From Haloferax massiliensis (lineage in GTDB: Archaea > Halobacteriota > Halobacteria > Halobacteriales > Haloferacaceae): a stretch of 64,000 bases of DNA. This document shows, in pieces, positions 16,507 through 27,249 of this stretch (position 1 is its first letter; each line of letters begins with the position of its first letter). The notes under the pieces are model-generated. The model ran no database searches and had not been told where the DNA came from. It was given only the letters and a program-made list of their open reading frames with translations. Both the position numbers and the translations under genes were made by a program. Location: positions 1,793,612 to 1,857,611 of the forward strand of contig NZ_CSTE01000002.1 in assembly GCF_001368915.1 (NCBI RefSeq). Reading direction: 5' to 3'.

Positions 16507-16717
16507 ACTTTTCACCCCAACAGAGGAGTGTCTGGGCGTGAGTCTCGCGGCCTCGTCGGAGGTGGTGGCCACTGAGCGGCGCCCCCGGCGAGGTGGTCGC
16601 GCCGACTCGGCGCGAATTGCCGCGCGAAAGTCGCACTCTGCCTACTGCTGGTCGTCCTAATCGGGGTGGTTGGCGGCGAGAACACTTTTGCGCCGAGCGG
16701 GAATCCTCTCGATTACG

Positions 16718-16909
16718 GTGTCAATTCAACCGCTCGACGTTCTCGGCGGACTCATGTTCGTCGTGGGAGTACTGCTCATCGCGGGCGTCGTTGCGCCCGG
16801 TACCGCCACCAGCCAGCGGCTCGAAACCGGCGCGATGCTCATGGTGCTGGGAACTGCCGCCGTGGCGGGTCCGCGAGCGTACCGCAAGGCGCTCGACAGG
16901 ACGGGATAA
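16718..16909 (+). CDS. Small two-helix membrane protein
   Basis: A protein of 63 residues from GTG 16718 (MSIQPLDVLGGLMFVVGVLL), with two hydrophobic segments at about residues 8-27 and 38-54 separated by a short polar loop, and a basic C-terminus. The AT-rich AACACTTTTG about 30 nt upstream fits a leaderless start. It lies next to coxB, with which it converges. Small membrane proteins of this kind are common beside respiratory genes, but nothing shows it belongs to the oxidase. Family not recognised. Confidence 0.6.
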   Translation: MSIQPLDVLGGLMFVVGVLLIAGVVAPGTATSQRLETGAMLMVLGTAAVAGPRAYRKALDRTG

Positions 16910-16992
16910 CGGGTTCGTCCGAGAGCGTTACCCGACGGGCGGGCGAACCGCGGCGTCGCTCGTCGCCGACGCGGGTGCCGCGGTGATGTTCG

Positions 16993-17763
16993 TCACGACG
17001 CCGTCGCCGTCGAGTTGTTCGTCGAGTTGTTCGTCGCCGATACAGCCGTCGCGGAGCCGTTCGGGGAGGTCTTCGCGTCGACCCACGCGTCGTACTCCGA
17101 CTGGGTCATCACGACGACCTGTCCGTTCATCCTGCTGTGGCCCGTCCCGCAGAGTTCGGCGCAGTAGAGGTCGTACTCGCCGGTCTCGGTCGCGCGGGTC
17201 CGAGCGACCTGCTCTTGACCGGGGAAGATGTCCTGTTTGACGCCGAGGTCGGGGACGTATATCGAGTGGATGACGTCCTCGGACTCCATCACGAGACGCA
17301 CGTCCCTGTCCTGGGGGACGACGAGGCGGTTCTGCGTGGTGATGTTCTCCTCGGGATAGCGGAACTCCCATCCCCACTGGTACGCGACGACTTCGACCTC
17401 CATATCGGCGGCGTCGTCGCCCGACTCGGCGGCGACAGCGGGCGTGAGATAGGGGTTCGTGAGGACGTAGTAGCCGGAGATGCCGACGAAGACGAGGATG
17501 ACCGCCGTCGCCACGGTCCACGTAATCTCCAGTGCGGGGTCGTCGGTGGTGGGCTTCGGATCGTCGTTGTCGCGGAAGCGGTAGATGGCGTAGAAGAGGA
17601 CCAACTCGACGAACAGGGTGAGCGGGAGGGCGACGTAGAGCAGTTGCGTGTTGAGTTCGTCGATCGCCGCGCGGTTGAGAGACTGCGCGGCGACGGGGGT
17701 CGCGACCAGACCGAGAGCCACCGCAACGAGTGCGAGTTTGACGAGCGACCGGAGGCGACTCAT
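16993..17763 (-). CDS. coxB: Cytochrome c oxidase subunit II
   Basis: A protein of 256 residues. An N-terminal hydrophobic segment (about residues 8-27) and a membrane hairpin (about 40-65 and 80-105) anchor a cupredoxin domain. The CuA site is intact: VIHSIYVPDLGV supplies the first histidine, and YCAELCGTGHSRM supplies the two Cys, Glu, His and Met. It passes electrons from the donor (probably halocyanin in haloarchaea) to subunit I. The tail is Asn/Ser/Thr-rich, with NNST sequons that could be glycosylated. ATG 17763 is chosen over an upstream in-frame extension. It is divergent from coxA with 134 nt to the mini-ORF. Confidence 0.93.
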   Translation of the reverse strand: MSRLRSLVKLALVAVALGLVATPVAAQSLNRAAIDELNTQLLYVALPLTLFVELVLFYAIYRFRDNDDPKPTTDDPALEITWTVATAVILVFVGISGYYVLTNPYLTPAVAAESGDDAADMEVEVVAYQWGWEFRYPEENITTQNRLVVPQDRDVRLVMESEDVIHSIYVPDLGVKQDIFPGQEQVARTRATETGEYDLYCAELCGTGHSRMNGQVVVMTQSEYDAWVDAKTSPNGSATAVSATNNSTNNSTATAS

Positions 17764-17865
17764 TACGTCGGCTACCACGCGGAGGGCCAAATAGGTTAGT
17801 CACCGCCGTCAGTTGGTTTTTCCCGACAGTTCGGTTTGTCGCACCGACGGGAGTCGTGCAACCTA

Positions 17866-17873
17866 GTTTTATT
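17866..17873 (+). promoter_or_regulatory. Predicted TATA box of the coxA transcript
   Basis: TTTTATTT about 25-32 nt before the ATG at 17898. Transcription would then begin at or next to that ATG, which opens an 18-codon ORF ending inside the coxA start codon. Confidence 0.55.
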
Positions 17874-17897
17874 TCCGGACACAGTAAACGCCACGTA

Positions 17898-17950
17898 ATG
17901 GCAATCATCCCGGGTCCCTCCATCGACGTCACGGGCGGTGAGTCGACCCG

Positions 17951-17954
<4 letters not shown>
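17898..17954 (+). CDS. Possible 18-residue leader ORF overlapping coxA
   Basis: ATG 17898 to TGA 17952-17954, encoding MAIIPGPSIDVTGGESTR. Its stop overlaps the coxA start as ATGA, the classic coupling arrangement. The ATG stands at the predicted transcription start, so a leaderless ribosome would translate this peptide first. Codons are GC-ending. It could be a real small subunit, a coupling leader, or an accident. Confidence 0.4.
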
Positions 17955-20223
<2,269 letters not shown>

Positions 20224-20227
<4 letters not shown>

Positions 20228-20736
20228 GCCGGCGCGGCGATTCGGTGTTTTTCACCTACGTCGCGCCCTTCCTCGGCGTGTTACTCGTCGCCGTCGGTAT
20301 CGCCGCGGCCGTCCCCGCCACGTACGACGTGATTCAAGACGACATCACGACCTGCGGAACGCCCACTATCGCGGTCGATTCACCCGAGGAGACCACGGCC
20401 CGATTCGGCGAGGACCCGCGGCCGAACCTGACGCGGTTCGCCTACGAGGACCTCTCTGAGGCCGAGCAGGAGGCGTTCAGGGACGCCCTCAACGACTCCG
20501 TCGGGGAGGCGCGCGTCGACGGCGAGTTCCGACACTACGACGAGTTTCTCAACGGGAGCTTCGTCACCTACGAGGGCGAGCGCCACTTCGTCACCGTCGT
20601 CGCCGAGAACCCCTGTTTCGTTGCCGCACCGCTCCAGCTACCGCTGGGCGTGTTCGCAATCGTCCTCGGCGTCATCGGCATCCTGACGCCGCCCGCGTAT
20701 CGAACGCTGGTGTCGATCGAAGAGCGCGCGGAGTGA
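20224..20736 (+). CDS. Membrane-anchored oxidase-locus protein, DUF7979-like
   Basis: A protein of 170 residues whose ATG overlaps the coxA stop, so it is translationally coupled to coxA. One helix at about residues 12-32 and another near 136-158 bracket an outside-facing domain with RFAYEDLSEAEQEAFRDALN and HYDEFLNGSFVTYEGERHFV. The Y-x-x-L-S-x-x-E-Q-x-x-F pattern recurs in a haloarchaeal family that I recall as DUF7979. There are two cysteines (TTCGTP and NPCFVA) flanking the domain that could pair. Coupling suggests an accessory or assembly subunit of the oxidase. It is convergent with coxC. Confidence 0.8.
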
Positions 20737-20774
20737 GAGAGCACGCGGAGGCGACGCCGTCTCCGCACCTCTCC

Positions 20775-21584
20775 TCACCCGAGTTCCGCGCCGACGTAGA
20801 CGACGAGGACGAGGAGAATCCACACCGCGTCCACGAAGTGCCAGTAGAGGGCGACCGTCCGAATCGACGTGTCCCGCTCGGCCGTGAACTGTCCGCGGAG
20901 CGCGCGTCCGAAGACGAGACACAGGAGCACGACGCCGAGCGAGACGTGCAGGCCGTGGAGGCCCGTGAGGCCGAAAAAGGCGCTGGCGAACGCGCCGCTC
21001 GTGAGCGTAAAGCCCTCTTCGGCGACGAACTCGTAGTATTCGAGCGCCTGCCCGCCGAGGAAGACGACGCCGAGGGCGACGGTCGCCGCCATCCCGCCGA
21101 GGAAGCCGCGGCGGTTCCCGGCTTCGAGGGCGTGGTGGCCGTAGTGGAGCGTGACGCTGCTCACGACTAACAGGAGCGTGTTCACGAGGACGAGCGACCC
21201 GAGGAGGGAGGGGAGTTCGGTCGGGGGCCACGTGCCGACGCGAATGAAGCCGTAGTAGACGAACCCCGCGAGGAACGTCGCCACGTCGGAGACGAGAAAC
21301 AGCGCCATACCGCTGACGTACGTCGATGCGCTGTCGCCCGTCGAATCGGCCCAGTCGGCGATGAACGCCTCGTAGGTCCACCCGGCGATGCCGCCGAGAA
21401 AGCCGAGGACGCCGAGGCCGACGAGGACGAGCGGAATCGCGGTCGGCACGAGCGCCGATCCCACGAGAAAGAGTCCGGCACCGGCGTACAGTCCGGCGGC
21501 ACCGCCGGCGGTGACCAGCGGCCACCGACTCGTGTGTTCGTGTTCGCCGGTCGCCGACCCGACCGCGGCATCACTCGTTCCCAT
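20775..21584 (-). CDS. coxC: Cytochrome c oxidase subunit III
   Basis: A protein of 269 residues with seven hydrophobic segments. Family features are visible: FLVSDVATFLAGFVYYGFI, LLVVSSVTLHYGHHALEAGN, LGGQALEYYEF (the conserved Gly-Gln-Glu-Tyr stretch), FFGLTGLHGLHVSLGVVLL, and VALYWHFVDAVWILLVLVVY. Subunit III stabilises the oxidase and its O2 and proton pathways. ATG 21584 (MGTSDAAVG) is preferred to an upstream TTG. It is encoded opposite to coxA and converges with the coupled DUF7979-like gene, so the oxidase is built from three transcription units. Confidence 0.92.
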   Translation of the reverse strand: MGTSDAAVGSATGEHEHTSRWPLVTAGGAAGLYAGAGLFLVGSALVPTAIPLVLVGLGVLGFLGGIAGWTYEAFIADWADSTGDSASTYVSGMALFLVSDVATFLAGFVYYGFIRVGTWPPTELPSLLGSLVLVNTLLLVVSSVTLHYGHHALEAGNRRGFLGGMAATVALGVVFLGGQALEYYEFVAEEGFTLTSGAFASAFFGLTGLHGLHVSLGVVLLCLVFGRALRGQFTAERDTSIRTVALYWHFVDAVWILLVLVVYVGAELG

Positions 21585-21650
21585 GCGAAAGCGGTGGGTT
21601 CCCGGTACTATAAACACCGGGACGACGGCGTCGTCAGGGGCGGGTCGGAG

Positions 21651-23246
21651 TTACGACCGAGGGGCGACGGCGAGCGCGGCGGCGGCGTCCGCTTCGCTCT
21701 CGTTCGTCTCGTTCGTGCGCTGGACGACGTATCGCTGGCCGACCATCGGGTCCAAGAGGCTGTCGACGGGCGCGCGGTCGTCGGTGAGAAGCGGCACGTC
21801 GTCGGTGGGTTCGTCGTTCCGGTAAGACGTGAGTTCGGCCGCGAGGTCGATGCCGATGTCGCGGCGCTGGTTGCGCGCCTGTAGCTCCGCGGCCGTCACG
21901 AGCGTCTCGTCTTTCGTCGCCACGACCTCGATGTTCTGGACGACGACGCTCCCCGCGGTGGGGAAGCTGTACACCTGCGGGTAGACCGACCGCATCGTCT
22001 TGTACTCCGCGCGGTAGAACTGCGAGGCCGGACCGCTCGGCGCGGAGATGAGGTTGGCGAACAGGACGCCGTCCTCGTCGAGGCGGTCCGAGGTGAGCTG
22101 CATGAACTCCCGTGTCGTCATCTGAAACGGAACCTTGTCCTTCCGGTAGGCGTCGAGGACGATGAGGTCGTACGTCCGGTTCGTCTCTCTGAGGTACTGC
22201 CGGCCGTCCATCGTGTGGACGTTGAGGCGGGGCGACTCCTCGACGCCGAAGTACTCCTCGGCGACGGAGACGACCTCGGGGTCGAGTTCGACCACGTCGA
22301 CGGTCACGTTCGGGTACTTCTCCAAGAACACGCGCGGGCCGGTGAACCCGCCGCCGCCGACGAACAGCACGCGGTCGATGTCGTCGGACAACAGGAAGGG
22401 GACGTGGAAGTACGAGGTGTAGTCGAAGACGTGCCGCGTCGGGTCGTCGAGGTCCATCGCGCTGTGGGGCTGGCCGTCGAGGTAGAGCGTCCGCGTCCCG
22501 TCAGCGTCGGCGACGCGAAGCTCCTGATAGGCGGTCTGGGTGTGGTAGACGGTCGTGCCGCGGGAGTCGAGACCGATGCCGCCGGTCAGCGACGCGAGGA
22601 CGAGGACGGCGGCGATACCGACGCTCCAGACCGCCTCGTCGCGGCCGATGTCCGGGCGGGCGAGCGCGAGCGCCGTCACGACCGAGACGAGTCCGAAGAC
22701 GAGCCCGATGTTGGTGACGCTCAGAGAGGGGATGAGGAAGTACGTGGTGGCGAACGCGCCGATGATGCTGCCGACGGTGCCGACGGCGTAGACGTGGCCC
22801 GAGGCCGCGCCCACGTCGGACCGCCCGGAGAGTTCGGCCGCGTAGGGACTGATGAAGCCGAGGTAGTAGGTCGGCGGGCCGAACAGGAGCGTGATGGCGG
22901 GGAGCGACGCGAACCGGCTCGGGACGGGGAGTCCGGCGGTCGACTGGATGAACAGGTCGCCGAGGAGGATGACGCCCGCGATGTACGCCGCCGTGCCGAT
23001 GAAGACGCGGACGAGCGCCCCGTGCGAGGCCCGTTCGGCCCGCTGGCCGCCGTGGTGGTAGCCGAGGCTCAGCGCCGCCAGAAAGACCCCGATGATGCTC
23101 CCCCACGTGTAGATACTGCTACCGAATTCGGGGGCGACCATCCGCCCGGCGAGAATCTCCAGACCCATGCTCGTGATTCCGGAGACGAACACGGCGAGTT
23201 CGGGCCGCGTCATCCGGAGCCACGAGGAGGAGGGCGTCGATGCCAT
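21651..23246 (-). CDS. Fused membrane/spermidine synthase-like protein
   Basis: A protein of 531 residues. Residues 12-240 contain about seven membrane helices (GITSMGLEILAGRMVAPEFG, then LFGPPTYYLGFISPYAAELS). The C-terminal half is a spermidine-synthase-type Rossmann methyltransferase fold: DRVLFVGGGGFTGPRVFLEK as the glycine-rich loop, VDVVELDPEVVSVAEEYF, and DLIVLDAYRKDKVPFQMTT. Putrescine-binding residues are not convincing, and such fused proteins have no settled function; haloarchaea have agmatine or little spermidine, so aminopropyl transfer is uncertain. ATG 23246; a TATTAATG box about 27 nt upstream supports it. Divergent from the Cas4-like gene. Confidence 0.85.
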   Translation of the reverse strand: MASTPSSSWLRMTRPELAVFVSGITSMGLEILAGRMVAPEFGSSIYTWGSIIGVFLAALSLGYHHGGQRAERASHGALVRVFIGTAAYIAGVILLGDLFIQSTAGLPVPSRFASLPAITLLFGPPTYYLGFISPYAAELSGRSDVGAASGHVYAVGTVGSIIGAFATTYFLIPSLSVTNIGLVFGLVSVVTALALARPDIGRDEAVWSVGIAAVLVLASLTGGIGLDSRGTTVYHTQTAYQELRVADADGTRTLYLDGQPHSAMDLDDPTRHVFDYTSYFHVPFLLSDDIDRVLFVGGGGFTGPRVFLEKYPNVTVDVVELDPEVVSVAEEYFGVEESPRLNVHTMDGRQYLRETNRTYDLIVLDAYRKDKVPFQMTTREFMQLTSDRLDEDGVLFANLISAPSGPASQFYRAEYKTMRSVYPQVYSFPTAGSVVVQNIEVVATKDETLVTAAELQARNQRRDIGIDLAAELTSYRNDEPTDDVPLLTDDRAPVDSLLDPMVGQRYVVQRTNETNESEADAAAALAVAPRS

Positions 23247-23329
23247 GTCAGTCAACCAAGGGACGCGGCCGTATTAATGCACCCACGGCGACGACGGGCC
23301 GAGCGGTCGCGTCCAAACGCTCTTAGCCG

Positions 23330-24067
23330 ATGACGGGGCCACGCCGGTCCGTGTCCTCCCTCGTCGCCGCGTCCGACCTCGCTCGCGCCGCATACTGCCC
23401 GCGACAGCTCTACTACGCCCGCCGCGACGGCGACAGAGCGCCGCCGCCCGCGGTCCGCGAGGTTCGCGCGCTCGCCTTCGAATATCCCGCCCTACTCGAC
23501 GCCAACGACGACGAACTCGCGGCGCGGCCGATTTCGGTGTCGCCGTCGGCGTACCGCGAGAACCTCGTCCGACTCCGCGAGCGCGACGACTGGGACGCGC
23601 TCACCGACCCCGTCGCCCGCGACGAACTCCTCGCGGGCAAGGACTGCCGCGGCGTCGCGCACAAACTCGTCCGCTGTCCCGGCGGGGACGACGGCGAGGG
23701 CGAGGGCGAGGGCGACGACGACGACGACCAGCCGCCGATTCCCTCGCTTGTCTCGCCGGGAGAACCGCCCGAACGGGGGGTCTGGGAGCCCCAGCGCGTC
23801 AGGGCGGTCGCGCTGGCGAAGGCGCTCGCGTGGGAGCGCGAGGCGTCGATACCGCGGGCGCTGGTCGAGTACCCGGCGGTCGGCGTCGTCCGAACGGTCA
23901 GACTCACGACGGGGAACAAGGCGGCCTATCGGCGGACGCTCCGCGTCGCCCGCGACCTCGATTTCGTCCCGTCGCGGCTCCGGGACTCCGCGAAGTGCGA
24001 GTCGTGCGCCTACCGGGAGCGGTGCGGCGTGAAAACGTGGTCGCTGTCGTCGCTGCTCGGGCGGTGA
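23330..24067 (+). CDS. Orphan Cas4/Dna2-like Fe-S protein, E-x-K motif not visible
   Basis: A protein of 245 residues with the four cysteines of Cas4-like proteins: AAYCPRQLYYARR near the N-terminus and CESCAYRERC near the C-terminus, a probable [4Fe-4S] ligand set. The middle shows GKDCRGVAHKLV, an acidic Gly-rich insert, then GVWEPQRVRAVALAKALAWE, where the Gln-helix of the RecB/Cas4 fold lies, and RALVEYPAVGVVRTVRLT. The expected E-x-K strand before the Gln-helix reads SLVSPG, so the nuclease site looks lost. No CRISPR array or other cas gene is in the window. It may act in DNA repair rather than spacer acquisition. ATG 23330. Confidence 0.75.
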   Translation: MTGPRRSVSSLVAASDLARAAYCPRQLYYARRDGDRAPPPAVREVRALAFEYPALLDANDDELAARPISVSPSAYRENLVRLRERDDWDALTDPVARDELLAGKDCRGVAHKLVRCPGGDDGEGEGEGDDDDDQPPIPSLVSPGEPPERGVWEPQRVRAVALAKALAWEREASIPRALVEYPAVGVVRTVRLTTGNKAAYRRTLRVARDLDFVPSRLRDSAKCESCAYRERCGVKTWSLSSLLGR

Positions 24068-24117
24068 GGTGGGTCGCGTCGCCGACGGCGGGGCGGCGAG
24101 ACGGCGGCCGCCGCCCG

Positions 24118-24720
24118 CTACGCGTCGTCGGCGTGTTCGTCTAACCACGCCTCGATGTCGTCGGCCATCGCGCCGCGGCGGTGGACGACGCCGCGACCGG
24201 GGTCGACGACGGTGCTCTCGGTGCCGGGGGTCGTCCCCCCGTCGAGGACGACGGCGACGGCGTCCCGAATCTCGTCGGAGAGCTGTGAGGGGTGGGTGAT
24301 GCTCCCGGTTCCGGAGCGGTTGGCGCTGGTCGCGGTGACGGGCGTCCCGGCCGCGCGGAAGAGGTCGAGCGCGAGTTCGTGGTCGGGGACGCGGACGCCG
24401 ACGCGGTCCTTGCCGGCGACGAGCGCGTCCGGGAGGCTGTCGCGCCGCTCCACGACGACCGTCACCGGCCCGGGGAGGAACCGGCGCATAAAGGCCTCCT
24501 CGCGGGCGTCGGCGACGACGTGCTCCAGCGCGGCGTCCACGTCGGGGAAGCCGGCGGAAAGCGGGTTGTCTCGGTCGCGGCCCTTGATGTCGAAGACGCG
24601 TTCGACCGCGTCGGCGTTCGTCGCGTCCGCGCCCATGCCGTAGACCGTCTCGGTCGGGTAGACGACCGCCTCGCCGCGGCGGACGGCGTCGGCGGCACGC
24701 TGCACGTCGTCGTCGCTCAT
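24118..24720 (-). CDS. Threonylcarbamoyl-AMP synthase (TsaC/Sua5/YrdC)
   Basis: A single-domain YrdC protein of 200 residues. It makes threonylcarbamoyl-AMP from Thr, bicarbonate and ATP, the first step of the t6A37 tRNA modification that the KEOPS complex finishes. The diagnostic segments are AVVYPTETVYGMGADATN (about residues 19-36), FDIKGRDRDNPLSA (K-x-R-x-x-x-x-P-L), PGPVTVVVERR, VGVRVPDHELA, and TPVTATSANRSGTG. It lacks the C-terminal Sua5 domain. ATG 24720. It is the only gene before a gap of 125 nt to the redoxin gene upstream on the same strand. Confidence 0.92.
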   Translation of the reverse strand: MSDDDVQRAADAVRRGEAVVYPTETVYGMGADATNADAVERVFDIKGRDRDNPLSAGFPDVDAALEHVVADAREEAFMRRFLPGPVTVVVERRDSLPDALVAGKDRVGVRVPDHELALDLFRAAGTPVTATSANRSGTGSITHPSQLSDEIRDAVAVVLDGGTTPGTESTVVDPGRGVVHRRGAMADDIEAWLDEHADDA

Positions 24721-24845
24721 GAGAGAGCCGACGTGCAACGGGCGAAAAAGCGTGACGAAACGGCGATTCCGCGCGGGGACGGGAGCGCGGTCGGCGCGGC
24801 GGGGTCGAGAAACCGACCCGCGCGTCGTTTCGGAGACGAGTCCGG

Positions 24846-25352
24846 CTACAGGTCGTCGAGGGCGTCCTCGATACCCTCGTAGTCCGGGAAGTCCGGCCAC
24901 TCGTCGGCGACCCAGCGGTACTGGACCGTTCGGTCCTCGTCGAGGAGGAACACGGCGGGGCGGTGTTCGGTGACGCCGGTCATCCCGTCGAGGTCGTGTT
25001 CGAGGTCGTAGTCGGCGGCGACGCCGGCCGCGGGGTCCGAGAACAGTCGGGCGTCCACGTCGCGCGCTTCGAGGAACGACTTGTGCTCGTACGGCGACGA
25101 GATGGAGACGCCGACCGCCTGCACGTCCTCCGGGACGCCGCGGTCGCGGAGCTCGTTCCAGACGTACGTTGCGGGGAACGCGCCCGCCATCGTGTGGAAC
25201 ACGAGGAGGACGGGCCCGTCGTCGGCGAGGTCCGAGAGCGAGGCGTCCTCCCAGAACTCCGCGTTGACGAGCGGGCGGGTGAAATCCGGGGCGGTGTCGC
25301 CCACGGACGGCGCGTCGTGGTCGAGCAGGGAGACGACGTCGAAGTCCGGCAT
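24846..25352 (-). CDS. Redoxin-domain protein lacking any cysteine
   Basis: A thioredoxin-fold protein of 168 residues with the AhpC/TSA layout: VGDTAPDFTRPLVN near the N-terminus, LLVFHTMAGAFPATYVWNEL at the active-site strand and helix, AVGVSISSPYEHKSFLE, and FLLDEDRTVQYRWVADEWPD. The peroxidatic Cys of the PxxxTxxC motif is absent and the whole protein has no Cys, so it cannot be a normal peroxiredoxin. Its ATG shares a base with the stop of the upstream glutaredoxin gene (TGATG), indicating coupled translation. A binding, chaperone or scaffold role in partnership with the glutaredoxin is inferred. Confidence 0.85.
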   Translation of the reverse strand: MPDFDVVSLLDHDAPSVGDTAPDFTRPLVNAEFWEDASLSDLADDGPVLLVFHTMAGAFPATYVWNELRDRGVPEDVQAVGVSISSPYEHKSFLEARDVDARLFSDPAAGVAADYDLEHDLDGMTGVTEHRPAVFLLDEDRTVQYRWVADEWPDFPDYEGIEDALDDL

Positions 25353-25615
25353 CAGGCTCCCTCCCCGTAGGTGTGTTCGAGGTACTCGACGATGTTCGCC
25401 GACTCGGACATCGTGACGCCGGTGTTGTCGTCGACGATGGCCGGGACCGAGCGCTTGCCCGAGACGCGCTTGACGACGTTCCGGTCGGAGTGCATCGGCT
25501 CGACGAACCGCGACTGGTAGGCGAGGCCCTGCTCGTCGAGCGTGCGGACGACCCGCTCGCAGTACGGGCACGCCTGCAGTCGGTACAGCGTAATCGCCGG
25601 TTGCTCGTCGGACAT
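25352..25615 (-). CDS. Glutaredoxin-type thiol protein
   Basis: A protein of 87 residues. ITLYRLQACPYCERVVRTLD carries the CPYC active site (residues 17-20), and KRSVPAIVDDNTGVTMSESA has the cis-Pro and the glutathione-site region. NIVEYLEHTYG resembles the start of a GST-type C-terminus, so it is near the glutaredoxin/GST-N boundary. Haloarchaea use gamma-glutamylcysteine rather than glutathione, so that thiol is the probable partner. ATG 25615; the stop overlaps the ATG of the cysteine-free redoxin, with which it forms a two-gene operon. Confidence 0.88.
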   Translation of the reverse strand: MSDEQPAITLYRLQACPYCERVVRTLDEQGLAYQSRFVEPMHSDRNVVKRVSGKRSVPAIVDDNTGVTMSESANIVEYLEHTYGEGA

Positions 25616-25775
25616 GCGGGGTTGTTGGGAAGAGCGTCGCCTAAGCCCTTCGCTCGCGGGGATCCGCGCCGCAATATCGGTTCGGCGGGCGACTCGGCGA
25701 AGGCGACCGAGACGTCGAGCGAGGGGGTTCGAGGGCAACTCTTAATTCCGGTCCCGCGCAAGACAACGTAGTTAC

Positions 25776-27176
25776 ATGGGTTTGCCGCCGCTACAGTTAC
25801 CACCAGCCACGACACTCGCGGCCGCACAGGTCTCGAACATTCCGCTGGACGACACGACGATAACGGTCCTCGGCGTAATCGGAATCATCGTCCTGATCGG
25901 TCTCTCGGCGTTCTTCTCCTCGTCAGAGATCGCGATGTTCTCGCTTGCAAAACACCGCGTCGACTCGATGGTCGAAGACGGTGTGCCGGGTGCCGAACGG
26001 GTGAAAGCGCTCAAGGACGACCCGCACCGGCTTCTCGTGACCATTCTGGTCGGAAACAACATCGCGAACATCGCGATGTCCTCGATATCGACCGGGCTAC
26101 TCGTCTTCGTCGGCTTCCAACAGGGCGAGGCGGTCGCGATCGCGACGTTCGGGATAACGGCGGTCGTCCTGCTGTTCGGCGAGAGCGCGCCGAAGTCCTA
26201 CGCGGTCGAAAACACCGAGTCGTGGTCCCTCCGCATCGCGCGGCCCCTGAAATACGCCGAACTGCTGTTGCTCCCGCTCGTCGTCTTCTTCGACTACCTG
26301 ACCCGCGTCATCAACAAGGTCACCGGCGGACAGACCGCCATCGAGACGACCTACGTCACCCGCGACGAGATTCAGAACCTCATCGAGACCGGCGAGCGCG
26401 AGGGCGTCATCGAGGAGGAAGAACGCGAGATGCTCGACCGCATCTTCCGGTTCAACTCGACCATCGCGAAGGAGGTCATGACCCCGCGCCTCGACATGAC
26501 CGCCGTCCCGAAGGACGCGACCATCGACGAGGCCATCGAGACGTGCGTGCAGGCCGACCACGAGCGGGTTCCCGTGTACGACGGCAACCTCGACAACATC
26601 ATCGGCATCGTCAACATCCGGAACCTCGTCCGCGAGAAGTACTACGGCGAACGCGGCGTCGGCATCGCCGACATCGTCTCGCCGACGCTCCACGTCCCCG
26701 AGTCGAAGAACGTCGACGAGCTGATGGCCGAGATGCAGGACACGCGGATGCAGATGGTCGTCGTCATCGACGAGTTCGGGACCACGGAGGGGCTCATCAC
26801 CCTCGAAGACATGGTCGAGGAAATCGTCGGCGACATCCTCGAAGGCGACGAGGAAGAGCCGTTCGAGGAGGTCAGCGAGAACACCTACCTCGTCCGCGGC
26901 GAGGTCAACATCGACGAGGTCAACGAGATGCTCGACATCGAACTCCCTGAGGGCGAGGAGTTCGAGACGCTCGCCGGCTTCATCTTCAACCGCGCCGGTC
27001 GCCTCGTCGAGGAGGGCGAAGAGATCAGCTACAACGACATCATCATCCGCATCGAGCAGGTCGACAACACGCGCATCATGAAAGCGCGCATCCAGACCAA
27101 CACGGGCGTCGAAGCCGCCGACGGCGACGGCGACGAGAACGGCGACGAGGAAGCGGAAGTCGAACCCGACACCTAA
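25776..27176 (+). CDS. CNNM/CorC-type transporter-associated protein with CBS pair
   Basis: A protein of 466 residues. Residues 30-185 form the CNNM (DUF21) membrane domain with about four helices, including SAFFSSSEIAMFSLAKHRVD and LLVTILVGNNIANIAMSS. A CBS pair follows (FNSTIAKEVMTPRLDMTAVP, then ADIVSPTLHVPESKNVDELM), and then the CorC_HlyC domain (VVVIDEFGTTEGLITLEDMV, then VRGEVNIDEVNEMLDIELPE). Such proteins act in magnesium/cobalt efflux; haemolysin is a misnomer. The tail is acidic with repeated Asp-Gly. ATG 25776. It stands alone, divergent from the glutaredoxin operon. Confidence 0.92.
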   Translation: MGLPPLQLPPATTLAAAQVSNIPLDDTTITVLGVIGIIVLIGLSAFFSSSEIAMFSLAKHRVDSMVEDGVPGAERVKALKDDPHRLLVTILVGNNIANIAMSSISTGLLVFVGFQQGEAVAIATFGITAVVLLFGESAPKSYAVENTESWSLRIARPLKYAELLLLPLVVFFDYLTRVINKVTGGQTAIETTYVTRDEIQNLIETGEREGVIEEEEREMLDRIFRFNSTIAKEVMTPRLDMTAVPKDATIDEAIETCVQADHERVPVYDGNLDNIIGIVNIRNLVREKYYGERGVGIADIVSPTLHVPESKNVDELMAEMQDTRMQMVVVIDEFGTTEGLITLEDMVEEIVGDILEGDEEEPFEEVSENTYLVRGEVNIDEVNEMLDIELPEGEEFETLAGFIFNRAGRLVEEGEEISYNDIIIRIEQVDNTRIMKARIQTNTGVEAADGDGDENGDEEAEVEPDT

Positions 27177-27249
27177 TCGGGACGGCACCCGGTCCGTCTC
27201 GGCGGCCGACCGCACGCGGAACTCGTTTTCGACCCGTCGTCCGCGGGAC

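Noticed and set aside
23330..24067. Membership in a CRISPR-Cas system
   Set aside because: No repeat-spacer array or other cas gene is visible anywhere in the window, so the Cas4-like gene is treated as an orphan.
24118..25827. 569-codon frame including TsaC/Sua5
   Set aside because: The upstream part is a shadow of the redoxin and glutaredoxin genes; the true start is ATG 24720.
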